This document shows, in pieces, positions 54,611 to 62,298 of a DNA stretch of 64,000 nt. The stretch covers positions 1 to 64,000 of the forward strand of contig DASZMV010000039.1 in NCBI GenBank assembly GCA_035551675.1, written 5' to 3'. Source of the stretch: JAFECT01 sp035551675 (GTDB lineage Bacteria > Pseudomonadota > Alphaproteobacteria > Caulobacterales > Caulobacteraceae). The position numbers and the translations under genes are program-made. The notes beneath the pieces are model-generated. The model was not told the DNA's origin, did not search any database, and saw only the letters and a list, made by a program, of their open reading frames with translations. Each line of letters starts with the position of its first letter. Position 1 is the first letter of the stretch.

Positions 54611-54634
54611 CTGGGCTGATCGAACTGGAGCGCC

Positions 54635-55348
54635 TTAGTCCCTGCCGCCGTGGGCGCGGATGAGGGCTTCGTAGTCGAGAAAGTCCTGGACGTCCTTACC
54701 GTTACCGAGTCTCTCGTTCTTTTCTCGTTGTTCGGCCATGCCTAGCGCGCCCCAGCGCCCGCCCGCGTGGAGATTGGGGTTCGCGCCGTGGTTCAGCAAT
54801 GTCGCCACGAGGGGCTGAACGCCCGGCTTCAAAACCGCCTTGATCAGGGCCGTCTGGCCGTCGTTGGCTTGCGCGTTCACATCGGCGCCCGCCGCCAGCA
54901 ACACGCTTGCGATGTTCGAGGCTTCGACGCCGGAGAAGTTCCAGGAATAGGCGGCATCGCAAATCTGGATCAGCGGCGTTTCACCGTCCGGGTTCCGCCG
55001 GCTCACGTCGGCGCCTTTCGCAAGCAAGAACTCCGCGGCGTGCGCGCTATGCACGGCGGCGAGTGGCGTATAGCCGTGTGCGCTGAGCAAATTCACGTTC
55101 GCGCCCGCGGAAACGAGCGCATAGAGATTGGGCAGCCAGGCCGTGCGCGCGGCGACGTGAAGCGGACTCTCGCCCGCTTCGCAAACGGCGCCCAGGTTTG
55201 CCCCCTGCTTCAGCAAGGCGCTGATCTGGTCGGCGTGGGGTCCTTCAGCGGCGACGCAGAGCTGGGCGTCGAGGCGCGGGTCAGCGCGCGCGCCGGTGGC
55301 GACGAGCAGCGCGAAGGCTATTCCGAAGATCGCGAAAGCGGATCGCAT
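54635..55348 (-). CDS. Exported ankyrin-repeat protein
   Basis: The 237-residue protein has a signal peptide (residues 1-22, ATGARA) and about four ankyrin repeats: AGESPLHVAARTAWLPNLYALVSAGANVN, GYTPLAAVHSAHAAEFLLAKGADV, DGETPLIQICDAA...LLAAGADVN and DGQTALIKAVLKPGVQPLVATLLNHGANPN. The last part (LGMAEQREKNERLGNGKDVQDFLDYEALIRAH) is helical and non-repetitive. It acts presumably in the periplasm as a binding protein. It lies between the intact and truncated copies of a Tat-signal gene, both on the same strand. Confidence 0.88.
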   Translation of the reverse strand: MRSAFAIFGIAFALLVATGARADPRLDAQLCVAAEGPHADQISALLKQGANLGAVCEAGESPLHVAARTAWLPNLYALVSAGANVNLLSAHGYTPLAAVHSAHAAEFLLAKGADVSRRNPDGETPLIQICDAAYSWNFSGVEASNIASVLLAAGADVNAQANDGQTALIKAVLKPGVQPLVATLLNHGANPNLHAGGRWGALGMAEQREKNERLGNGKDVQDFLDYEALIRAHGGRD

Positions 55349-55411
55349 GATGGCCCCCCCGATGGCGAACAACGGTATCACGCGGGCCTTCGGTGCGCGA
55401 ATCCGCCACCG

Positions 55412-55822
55412 TTAGTTCACCAGGCACGTTCCGAGCAGAAGGCGCGCGCCGCGGGTGCGCAGGATACGGTCGGTGTCGGCTTGCAGGCGGTTTTCGAGGA
55501 GGTCGAGATCGGGGACCTGGCCCGGGCGCAGCGCGCCGGCGAAGATGCGGACCGTATCGGCGTAGGCGTCGACCAGGAGCGGCATGGTCGCCTGCACCCG
55601 CTTGTTGACGTTGGGGTCCGGCGCGTCGATGCCGGCTTCGACGGTGAAGACGCCGCGGCGGCCGTCGGCGCGGACGGTATTGGCGGTCATGGTCCGGATC
55701 GGAATGAAGGTCGCGCCGCCCTCTTTCTTGCGGCCCTCGCCTTCCTGGGCGAACGCGGGCGCGGCGAGCAGGGGCGCGGCGAGAGGGGCCATGACGGCGG
55801 ACAGGAACAGGCGGCGATGCAT
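55412..55822 (-). CDS. Small exported protein, Tat-pathway-signal-protein type
   Basis: The 136-residue protein starts MHRRLFLSAVMAPLAAPLLAAPAFAQ, a signal sequence with Arg-Arg; it is close to the Tat pattern but short, so Sec or Tat export are both possible. The mature part (GGATFIPIRTMTANTVRADGRRGVFTVEAGIDAPDPNVNKRVQATMPLLVDAYADTVRIFAG) strongly resembles small proteins annotated as Tat-pathway signal proteins in Caulobacterales-like genomes, with the invariant ending LLLGTCLVN. Function unknown. A truncated second copy of its 3' end is at 54554-54610. Confidence 0.8.
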   Translation of the reverse strand: MHRRLFLSAVMAPLAAPLLAAPAFAQEGEGRKKEGGATFIPIRTMTANTVRADGRRGVFTVEAGIDAPDPNVNKRVQATMPLLVDAYADTVRIFAGALRPGQVPDLDLLENRLQADTDRILRTRGARLLLGTCLVN

Positions 55823-55942
55823 GCCCAGACCCTGACCCGCGCCGCTTACCGTTTTCTTTATGAGCTGAATTGTGACGATTGAGCGCGATTGACCGCGCCG
55901 CCGCGCCGGGCGAGCAATAGCGACGTTCTCCGGAGCCGCCCC

Positions 55943-56461
55943 ATGACCGCCACGCCCCGCCTGTTCCTCGCCGCCGCCCTGTCCGCGCCCTTGGCGGCCT
56001 TCACCCTGGTCGCAGCCCCCGCCCAGGCCGGGATCGAGCACCAGCCCCAGAGCGGGACCCCCGCCTATGAGGTCGACGTGCCCGCGGACTGGATCGTCAA
56101 CCGCGACGAATCGGGGAACCTCTACCTGCTGGCGCCGGACCACTCGGGCGGCGTCGTGCTGAACGTGGTGGCGGTCGACACCACAAGCCTCAGCCTCGAC
56201 GACCTCGCCGCCCAGTCGATGAAGGTGGCCGGTGCGCCGCCGGCCTCGAAGCAGAGCGCCGATTCCATCGGCGGCGTCGGAGGCACGGCCTACTATTCCT
56301 CGATCCCCGAGCCGGACGGCGCGGTGAGCGTGAAAATGGTTCTGGCCAAGCTCGACGCCGGCCACGTCGCCTCCGAGGGCGTCATCCGCAACAGCGCCAT
56401 CACCCCGGCCCAGGACGACGCCCTGAACGCCCTCGTGGCGAAGGTGCATTTCATCCGGTAG
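55943..56461 (+). CDS. Exported protein of unknown function, 172 aa
   Basis: The ATG at 55943 follows CCGGAG at a spacing of about 7. A signal peptide (to about residue 29, APAQAG) precedes a compact alpha/beta protein (YEVDVPADWIVNRDESGNLYLLAPDHSGGVVLNVVAVDTTSLSLDDLAAQ) resembling the fold of small PsbP/MOG1-like stress proteins in layout. No family is firmly recognised. It is followed after six bases by the DUF6624 gene. Confidence 0.7.
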   Translation: MTATPRLFLAAALSAPLAAFTLVAAPAQAGIEHQPQSGTPAYEVDVPADWIVNRDESGNLYLLAPDHSGGVVLNVVAVDTTSLSLDDLAAQSMKVAGAPPASKQSADSIGGVGGTAYYSSIPEPDGAVSVKMVLAKLDAGHVASEGVIRNSAITPAQDDALNALVAKVHFIR

Positions 56462-56467
56462 GGCGTC

Positions 56468-57178
56468 ATGCTCGCGATGCTTCTCGCAGCGGCGGTTGTG
56501 ACGGCCGATCCGCCGTTGTCGCCAGCGGCGCAATCGCTCATCGCCTCGGTCCAGGCTTCGATCGACAAAGTGCGCGAGCAGCAGGCCGCCCTGCCGCCGC
56601 CGAAAGACGACAGCGAACGCATCATGCGCCTGCACGACCTCGACCAGGCGCCGCGGCAGGTGGTCGTCGCTTTCGACTTTTCGACGCTCAAGCCCGAGGA
56701 ACGCAAGGCGGTGACAGCGCACGTCTCGGCGCTAATCGAGCCGGTCGATCGCGCGGACAACGACGCGCTCGCAAAGCTGGTCCCGCCGGAAGGCTGGTTC
56801 ACCATCAGCAATTACGGGAAGAGCACGGCTTGGGCGGCGTTCGACATCGTCCAGCACGGCGGAGATCAGGTTCGCGAACGTTGGCTGCCGGTGCTCGGCC
56901 GCTTCGTCGCCAGCGGCGAAGTCCCGGGCGAAGCGTTCGGCATGATGTACGACCGGGTGCAGATTACCCACAACCGGCCCCAGCGTTTCGGCAGCCAGTT
57001 CCGCTGCGACGGCGGCAAATGGCGGCCCTATCCGATCGAAGACCCCGACCACGTGGAAGAGCGCCGCAAGAGCTACGGTTTCGGTGAAACCTTCGCCGAC
57101 GCGAAGGGCTGGGAACAGAGCCAGCCGCCGTGCCCGCAGACGCAACGCCCGCCACCGACCGGGATGAAGCTGGATTGA
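56468..57178 (+). CDS. DUF6624-type exported protein
   Basis: The 236-residue protein begins with a short hydrophobic signal (MLAMLLAAAVVTA). The middle has RIMRLHDLDQAPRQV, then the conserved C-terminal part GKSTAWAAFDIVQHGGDQVRERWLPVLGRFVASGEVPGEAFGMMYDRVQITHNRPQRFGSQFRC, which matches my memory of DUF6624 (WxxxQHAD ... YDR ... RPQxYGTQF). The family is exported and of unknown function. It follows the gene at 55943 by six bases, so they form an operon. Confidence 0.75.
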   Translation: MLAMLLAAAVVTADPPLSPAAQSLIASVQASIDKVREQQAALPPPKDDSERIMRLHDLDQAPRQVVVAFDFSTLKPEERKAVTAHVSALIEPVDRADNDALAKLVPPEGWFTISNYGKSTAWAAFDIVQHGGDQVRERWLPVLGRFVASGEVPGEAFGMMYDRVQITHNRPQRFGSQFRCDGGKWRPYPIEDPDHVEERRKSYGFGETFADAKGWEQSQPPCPQTQRPPPTGMKLD

Positions 57179-57248
57179 GGCGGCAGGCCACCGCCCACTT
57201 CGTCTAACTCATTGATTTATAAGGCGCTGGGGGACCATCCGGGGTGGA

Positions 57249-57324
57249 TGGTGGAGCTGAGCGGAATCGAACCGCTGACCTCTTCATTGCGAACGAAGCG
57301 CTCTACCAACTGAGCTACAGCCCC
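57249..57324 (-). tRNA. tRNA-Ala (anticodon CGC)
   Basis: Read on the minus strand: acceptor GGGGCTG/CAGCTCC with the G3-U70 wobble that marks tRNA-Ala, D-arm GCTCAGTTGGTAGAGC, anticodon stem CTTCG/TGAAG with loop TTCGCAA (anticodon CGC, codon GCG), T-arm CGGTTCGATTCCG, discriminator A and encoded CCA. Confidence 0.97.
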
Positions 57325-57627
57325 AGCGCGAGGCGCGGTCATACGGACCCGCCGCCGGAGCGTCAAGGCGCGTGAAAGCCGCGGCCATGGCGAGGCTGTG
57401 GTCTATCCACTGTCCTTCCCGCACTGGGCGAAGGTGGTCCGAAGCACCGATGAGGGGCTAATCGGTCAGCGGGACTGGTTGAGCTCGATCCGGACTCGTC
57501 CCTTCCCCTCATCCGACGCTCCGCGCCACCTTCTCCCGACCGAGAAGGGGTTTGTTTTCAACCCGGTGGCGCTTGTGCAAAGGGCTGGGACCTTGCGTCT
57601 GCCCCCGGATTGCGGCAGGGAGCGGCC
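57325..57627. other. Intergenic region tRNA-Ala / yggT with facing hairpin repeats
   Basis: The 303 bp contain a pair of inverted GAAGGTGG...GATGAGGGG units (57430-57457 and 57505-57533) whose central hairpin sequences differ (CCGAAGCACCG against CGCGGAGCGTCGG, read in the same sense). A TTCTCCCGACCGAGAAGGGG hairpin follows at 57531-57550. No gene is seen. Confidence 0.7.
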
Positions 57628-57951
57628 ATGATGCTTCCCCCAGGGCCAACGCTGTTTGTCTACGAAATCATTTCCGGAATTCTCTGGATTTTGATTTGCG
57701 CACTTATCGTGAATGCTGTCGCGAGCTGGCTGGTCACCTTCAATGTGATCAACCCCCGAAATCGGGCGGTGAATATGATTCTCAGAGGCCTCGACGCAGT
57801 GACGGCGCCGTTGCTTTGGCCACTGCGCAAGGTCATCCCACCGCTCGGCGGAATCGACGTTACGCCCGTCATCGCCTGGCTCATCATCCAGGCGTTCCAG
57901 TCGGCGCTTCTGCCTCGGATCATGGAGTGGCTGTACGGCCTGATCGGGTGA
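57628..57951 (+). CDS. yggT: YggT-family membrane protein
   Basis: The 107-residue protein has two hydrophobic helices (VYEIISGILWILICALIV then the segment from IDVTPVIAWLIIQAF) joined by the conserved VNMILRGLDAVTAPLLWPLRKVIPPLGGIDVTP, which is diagnostic for YggT. YggT proteins sit in the inner membrane and occur beside DUF167/yggU and sepF-like genes in many bacteria; a role in osmotic or K+ homeostasis and division has been suggested. Two consecutive ATGs (57628, 57631) are possible starts. It overlaps the DUF167 gene by four bases. Confidence 0.92.
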   Translation: MMLPPGPTLFVYEIISGILWILICALIVNAVASWLVTFNVINPRNRAVNMILRGLDAVTAPLLWPLRKVIPPLGGIDVTPVIAWLIIQAFQSALLPRIMEWLYGLIG

Positions 57952-58241
57952 GTGCGCGGCTGGCTGTCCGGCTGACGCCCCGAGCAAGGGCGGATGTGCT
58001 GGAAGGCTGGTCGAGCGACGATGCGGGGCGGCCCTTTCTCAACGCGCGGGTGCGGGCGCAGCCGGTGGATGGACGCGCCAACGCGGCGCTGGAGGCGCTG
58101 GTCGCGGACGCGCTGGGGCTGGCGGGGTCCCAGGTTCGGCTGATCGCCGGCGGATCGAGCCGGCTGAAGCATCTGATTATCGAGGGCCTCGACGACGACG
58201 AGATCGGCCGCCGGCTGGGGCGGACCGGTCATCGGTCATGA
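57948..58241 (+). CDS. DUF167 (YggU-like) protein
   Basis: The 97-residue protein matches DUF167: RLTPRARADVLEGW then ARVRAQPVDGRANAALEALVADALGL and RLIAGGSSRLKHLIIEG; the basic/P-V-D-G-x-A-N signature is diagnostic. The fold is a small alpha/beta domain, function unknown. The GTG start at 57948 overlaps the yggT stop (GTGA). The yggT-DUF167 pairing is common and is the reason for the assignment of both. Confidence 0.93.
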   Translation: MSARLAVRLTPRARADVLEGWSSDDAGRPFLNARVRAQPVDGRANAALEALVADALGLAGSQVRLIAGGSSRLKHLIIEGLDDDEIGRRLGRTGHRS

Positions 58242-58362
58242 ATTCCTTATAATCCGCAGACCGCCGCTTCCCGGCCCGCAAGCACGGTGCTTAAAGTGTA
58301 TACGAAAGTCGGAGCGGCGCGTCCGTGTGCGGACGACGTCTCCAGGACGGGGGAGGAACAGA

Positions 58363-59817
58363 GTGAAAACCCATCAGCTTGCGTGCGCGCTCGCCATGAC
58401 GGCGTTCGCGATCGGCGGTTGCGCGACGGACGGCGCCTCGGCGCAGCCGCCGACCAAGACCGCGTCTTCGGCGCCGGAAGCACGGCCGCTGCCGCCGGGA
58501 CTCGATCCGGCGTCGGACATGGATCCGTTCCCCTCGACCTACCATCCGTTCCCGAGCCGCCCGACGGCGATCGTCAACGCGCACATCCTCACCGGAACCG
58601 GCGACGAGCTCGAAAACGGCACGGTGCTGATGAAGGACGGCAAGATCGTTGAGGTCGGCGCCAACCTCGCGCCGCCCGCGGGCTATGACGTGATCGACGC
58701 CAAGGGCGAGTGGGTGACGCCCGGCATCATCGACGGCCACTCGCACATGGGCGTCTATGCGGCGCCGTCGAACTTCGCCTCGGCCGACGGAAACGAGCTG
58801 ACCGATCCCGACACTGCGCAGGTGTGGGCCGAGCATTCAGTGTGGCCGCAGGACCCGCAATTCAACCGCGCCCGCGAAGGCGGCGTGACCACCGCGCTGA
58901 TCCTGCCGGGCTCCGGCAATCTGTTCGGCGGACGCTCGGAGACCATCCGCAACGTGCCGGCGCGGACCGAGCAGGAGATGAAGTTCCCCGGCGCGCCCTA
59001 CGGCCTGAAGATGGCCTGCGGCGAGAACCCCAAGCGGGTCTACGGCTCCAAGGGCCGCGCGCCCTCCACGCGCATGGGCAACGTCGCCGGCTATCGCGCA
59101 GCGTGGATTCGCGCGGCGGAGTACGAACGCAAGTGGGACGACTATCACGCCAAGATCGGGCGCGGTGAAAAGGCCGAACCGCCGGCGCGTGACCTGCAGC
59201 TCGACACGTTGGCCGGCGTTCTGCGCGGCAAGATCCTGGTCGAGAACCACTGCTATCGCGCCGACGAGATGGCCAACATGATCGATATCGGCAAGGAGTT
59301 CGGCTACCACATCGCGGGCTTTCACCACGCGGTGGAGGCGTACAAGATCCGCGACCTCCTGAAGGAAAACGACATCTGCGTCGCCACCTGGGCGAACTGG
59401 TGGGGCTTCAAGATGGAGGCCTACGACGCGACCGAGGACAACGCGGCGCTGCTGCAACAGGCCGGCGTCTGCACCGTGATCAAGTCCGACGATCCCGACC
59501 TCACGCAGCGCCTCAACCAGGAAGCCGCGGAAGCGATGTCGGCCGGGCGCCGCGACGGCATCGACATTCCCGAGAAGGTCGCGATCGAGTGGATCACGCG
59601 CAATCCCGCGAAGATGATCGGCATCCTCGACCAGACCGGGACGCTCGAACCTGGAAAACGCGCCGACGTGGTGATCTGGAACCACGATCCGTTCTCGATC
59701 TACGCCCTGACCCAGAAGGTCTATATCGACGGCGCGGTGGTCTATGACCGGCACGATCCGCGCTTCCACGCCGAGTCGGATTTCGAGATCGGCCATCCCG
59801 GCGAGGAGACCCGCTGA
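58363..59817 (+). CDS. Exported amidohydrolase-family lipoprotein (active form)
   Basis: The 484-residue protein starts with GTG at 58363 after a strong GGGGAGGAA. Its signal ends in a lipobox-like AIGGC with C20, so it is probably a lipoprotein. The metal-dependent amidohydrolase fold is shown by AIVNAHILTGTGDELENGTVLMKDGKIVEVG (the N-terminal beta domain), the first metal ligands H126 and H128 in TPGIIDGHSHMG, further His in GFHHAVEA, and the closing LEPGKRADVVIWNHDP. Related proteins hydrolyse imidazolone-like or dipeptide substrates. It is followed directly by a second amidohydrolase-like gene (TGATG overlap). Confidence 0.9.
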   Translation: MKTHQLACALAMTAFAIGGCATDGASAQPPTKTASSAPEARPLPPGLDPASDMDPFPSTYHPFPSRPTAIVNAHILTGTGDELENGTVLMKDGKIVEVGANLAPPAGYDVIDAKGEWVTPGIIDGHSHMGVYAAPSNFASADGNELTDPDTAQVWAEHSVWPQDPQFNRAREGGVTTALILPGSGNLFGGRSETIRNVPARTEQEMKFPGAPYGLKMACGENPKRVYGSKGRAPSTRMGNVAGYRAAWIRAAEYERKWDDYHAKIGRGEKAEPPARDLQLDTLAGVLRGKILVENHCYRADEMANMIDIGKEFGYHIAGFHHAVEAYKIRDLLKENDICVATWANWWGFKMEAYDATEDNAALLQQAGVCTVIKSDDPDLTQRLNQEAAEAMSAGRRDGIDIPEKVAIEWITRNPAKMIGILDQTGTLEPGKRADVVIWNHDPFSIYALTQKVYIDGAVVYDRHDPRFHAESDFEIGHPGEETR

Positions 59818-61175
59818 TGTCCCGCACTCGTAAAACAACTCTGCTGGTCGCCGCGGCCGCCGCGTCGATGCTGATCGCCGTCCCCGCGTTCGCCGAAACC
59901 GTGGCGATCGTGAATGCGCACATCTTCACCTGCGGCGCGCAGGGCGAAATCGCCAACGGCACGGTGGTGATCAAGGACGGCAAGATCGTCTCCGTCGGCG
60001 CAGGCTCCGCGCCCGCGGGCGCCCGCGTGATCGACGCGCACGGCGGGGTGGTGACGCCCGGCCTGATCGCGCCGGACAGCGAGATCGGCGGCGTGGAGGT
60101 GGGCCAGCTCGGCAACGACCTTTCGCTGAAGGGCGCCGACATCGGCGCGGCCTTCGACGTATCGTACGGCCTCGATCCCGACACGACGATCGGACCGGTG
60201 GCGCGCATGGGCGGCATCACCGACGCGATCGTGATGCCGATACCGTCAGGCGGCGGCGGCGGCGAGGACCTGGACCTGGACGACGGCAGCGAGTTCACCG
60301 CGGGCGTGCCCAAGGGCAGCGCGGTGGGCGGCCTGTTCGCGGGCCAGGCGGCGGTGGTGAACCTGGCCGACGGCCCGGACATGCTGGTGAAGTCCCGGGT
60401 GGCGATGGTGGCGCCCTTCGGCGGCGCCGGCGCCAAGGCGGCGGGCGGTTCGCGCGGGGCGGAGTTCGTCGAGCTGAAGGACATCTTCGAGGACGTGCGC
60501 TGGTATGCGAAAAACCGCGCGGCCTACGATAAGGGCGAGACCCGCGACCTGCACGTTTCGCGCGCCGACCTCGAGGCCTTGATCCCGGTGGTCGAAGGCC
60601 GTCAGCCGCTGGTGATCTACGTCGATCGGGCGTCGGACATCCGTCAGGCGCTGCGCTTCGCGAGCGAGCAGCACATCAAGCTGATCCTCGACGGCGCCGC
60701 CGAAGGTTGGCGCGTGGCGGACGAGATTGCGGCCTCGCACACGCCGGTGATCGTCTATCCGCTCCAGGATCTGCCGGTGGACTTCGAACAGCTGGGCTCG
60801 ACGCTGGAGAACAGCGCGCGGATGTCGAACGCGGGCGTGGAGCTGATGTTCAAGGCCGCCGACGGAGCGCACCGCATCCGCGAGACGCGCTACGACGCGG
60901 GCAACGCGGTGGCGCACGGGATGAAATGGCAGGCGGCGCTCGACGCGGTCACCATCAACCCCGCGCGCGCGTTCGGCGTGGCGGACCGCAAGGGCTCGCT
61001 GGAGCCCGGCAAGGACGCCGACGTGGTGGTCTGGTCCGGCGATCCGTTCGAACCGTCGTCGCAGCCGCAGGCGGTGATCATCGGCGGCAGAGAACAACCG
61101 CTGACCTCACGCCAGATCGAACTGCAGAAGCGGTATCAGAGTCTCGGGTCGCCTTATCCGGTTCAGTATCACTAG
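59817..61175 (+). CDS. Exported amidohydrolase-like protein lacking the HxH metal motif
   Basis: The 452-residue protein has a signal peptide (to about residue 26, AVPAFAE) and the same start and end as its neighbour: AIVNAHIFTCGAQGEIANGTVVIKDGKIVSVG and LEPGKDADVVVWSGDP. Where the neighbour has GHSH (H126, H128) it has PDSE (D87, E89), so the first metal pair is lost; no HH pair occurs later either. It is probably not a normal amidohydrolase, perhaps a partner subunit of the upstream enzyme. The overlap of stop and start (TGATG) makes co-translation likely. It ends in a terminator 60 bp on. Confidence 0.88.
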   Translation: MSRTRKTTLLVAAAAASMLIAVPAFAETVAIVNAHIFTCGAQGEIANGTVVIKDGKIVSVGAGSAPAGARVIDAHGGVVTPGLIAPDSEIGGVEVGQLGNDLSLKGADIGAAFDVSYGLDPDTTIGPVARMGGITDAIVMPIPSGGGGGEDLDLDDGSEFTAGVPKGSAVGGLFAGQAAVVNLADGPDMLVKSRVAMVAPFGGAGAKAAGGSRGAEFVELKDIFEDVRWYAKNRAAYDKGETRDLHVSRADLEALIPVVEGRQPLVIYVDRASDIRQALRFASEQHIKLILDGAAEGWRVADEIAASHTPVIVYPLQDLPVDFEQLGSTLENSARMSNAGVELMFKAADGAHRIRETRYDAGNAVAHGMKWQAALDAVTINPARAFGVADRKGSLEPGKDADVVVWSGDPFEPSSQPQAVIIGGREQPLTSRQIELQKRYQSLGSPYPVQYH

Positions 61176-61182
61176 GCGTGGT

Positions 61183-61396
61183 CGGAAAAAAACACTGACC
61201 ACAAAGAACCGAAGCTAAGATAAGAAGATAAGAAGCGCGGGGCCGATCGAGGCCTCGCGCTTTTTGCTTTTTCTGACCGCGCTTCGCGCGGTCTTTCAAT
61301 AGACGTGTGGTGGAAGGTCGCCTGGGCGCGGATTGCGCAGACGCCCTTCTCTTCTTCCCTTTTCTTCGGTTCTTTGTGTTCAGTGTTTTTTTATCC
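61183..61396. repeat. Long inverted repeat (element D)
   Basis: The left arm (61183-61214: GGAAAAAAACACTGACCACA then AAGAACCGAAG) and right arm (61364-61396) are inverse copies with few mismatches. It resembles elements A, B and C in words and size, and additionally encloses a terminator. Confidence 0.85.
61235..61265 (+). terminator. Rho-independent terminator after the amidohydrolase pair
   Basis: GCGCGGGGCC pairs with GGCCTCGCGC (one mismatched pair) over the loop GATCGA and is followed by five T residues. It sits inside the large inverted repeat D. Confidence 0.8.
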
Positions 61397-61476
61397 TACC
61401 CACGCCCCCGGTGTTTCACCTTGATCTCGACACATCCCTCCTGTCGGATGGCCGGCCATTTGGACGGAGCGGTGTT

Positions 61477-62088
61477 ATGCGGATGATCGGGGTTGTGCTG
61501 GCGGCGGGGGTCGCGCTGGCGGCGGGCGGGGCGCAGGCCCAGGGGCTCGTCACCGAAAATCCGCTGGAGGCGGCGTTCGACAAACTCTGCGTGGCCACCC
61601 ATGCCGACGGCGCCCGCGTCACTGCCGCAGCGGACGCGGACGGCTGGCAGCCGGCGCCGGAGTCAGTGACCGACGCACCCGCCTTCCGCCAATCGGTGGC
61701 GCAGATGTCGCCCCAGGGCCTGCAGGCGCGCACACGCCTCGACGGCAAGCGGCGCCTGGTGGTCATCACCGGCACAGGCAGCCTGCCCATGGGCGCGGAC
61801 GGGGCGCTGAAACTGAACTTCTGCTCGGTCGGCATGGACGGCATGCCGGGCGAGGCGGTCAGGGCCGACATGCGTGGCAAGCTGGGTTTCGACCCGGTCC
61901 ACAGCGACGAAGCCTCGGACCTTTACGCCTTCGCCGAGCACGACGGGGCCAAGACCGGCTTCAAGGGCGAGGAGGTGGACGCCATCAAGAAGGCCGGAAC
62001 CTCGGGCGACCTGTCGCTGATGGTGGTCGTCGGCGACCGGGCCAACACCTCGCTGGTCTATGCGGTGGCCACGGGCGCGGGGAAGTAG
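61477..62088 (+). CDS. Exported protein of unknown function, 203 aa (paralogue of the gene after sucC)
   Basis: The ATG at 61477 follows GGAG at a spacing of 8; the long upstream open reading is in the repeat and is rejected. A signal peptide (to about residue 21, GGAQAQ) precedes a mature part with FDKLCVATHADGARVTAAADADGWQPAPES, RRLVVITGTGSLPMG and LNFCSVGMDGMPG; two cysteines may form a disulfide. The pattern C-V-A-T-x-A-D...D-G-W-x-x-A-P...L-V-V-I-T-G-T reappears in the partial gene at 63492, placing sucC between two related genes. No family is recognised. Confidence 0.78.
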   Translation: MRMIGVVLAAGVALAAGGAQAQGLVTENPLEAAFDKLCVATHADGARVTAAADADGWQPAPESVTDAPAFRQSVAQMSPQGLQARTRLDGKRRLVVITGTGSLPMGADGALKLNFCSVGMDGMPGEAVRADMRGKLGFDPVHSDEASDLYAFAEHDGAKTGFKGEEVDAIKKAGTSGDLSLMVVVGDRANTSLVYAVATGAGK

Positions 62089-62153
62089 GGCCCATCCCCC
62101 CGCCGGCGGCGATGGCGCGCGAATTTCTACGCCTCTTGCGTCCGACAAATGGG

Positions 62154-62174
62154 CCCTCGGGACAAGCCCGAGGG
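62154..62174 (+). repeat. Short palindromic hairpin (CCCTCGGG type)
   Basis: CCCTCGGG and CCCGAGGG are separated by ACAAG, followed by TGACGG. This is a widespread kind of short dispersed alphaproteobacterial hairpin. It lies upstream of sucC, 120 bp before its ATG. It could terminate transcription of the unknown gene ending at 62088, although no T-run follows. Confidence 0.6.
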
Positions 62175-62298
62175 TGACGGACCTTTGGGGGTTGGAGACG
62201 TGGTTGCGCCTGTCGTGACGCGGGCCCTATAAGGGCGCGGCCGGTTTCCGAAGCGGAAAATTCGGCGCTTCGTTCACCCCTCCCCGATCGATCCCCGA

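Larger units (their letters stand above)
54320..54634. other. Intergenic region with element E and a gene remnant
   Basis: The 315 bp contain the inverted repeat at 54379-54480 and, further right, the 3' gene remnant at 54554-54610. The downstream edge is the 3' end of the ankyrin gene. No intact gene is visible; a short open frame at 54423-54638 has no coding-like sequence. Confidence 0.6.
61176..61476. other. Intergenic region with terminator and element D
   Basis: The 301 bp hold the inverted repeat 61183-61396 and inside it the terminator at 61235-61265, plus a second hairpin (GACCGCGCTTCGCGCGGTC at 61277-61295). The 3' part leads into the unknown gene at 61477. No gene is seen. Confidence 0.6.

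Noticed and set aside
57398..57631. 77-residue plus-strand frame before yggT
   Set aside because: It lies over the facing hairpin repeats and has no coding-like composition; the YggT start at 57628 is clear.
61333..61476. 48-codon N-terminal extension of the unknown gene at 61477
   Set aside because: It is translated from the right arm of element D and precedes a good ribosome binding site and signal peptide, so the shorter start is used.
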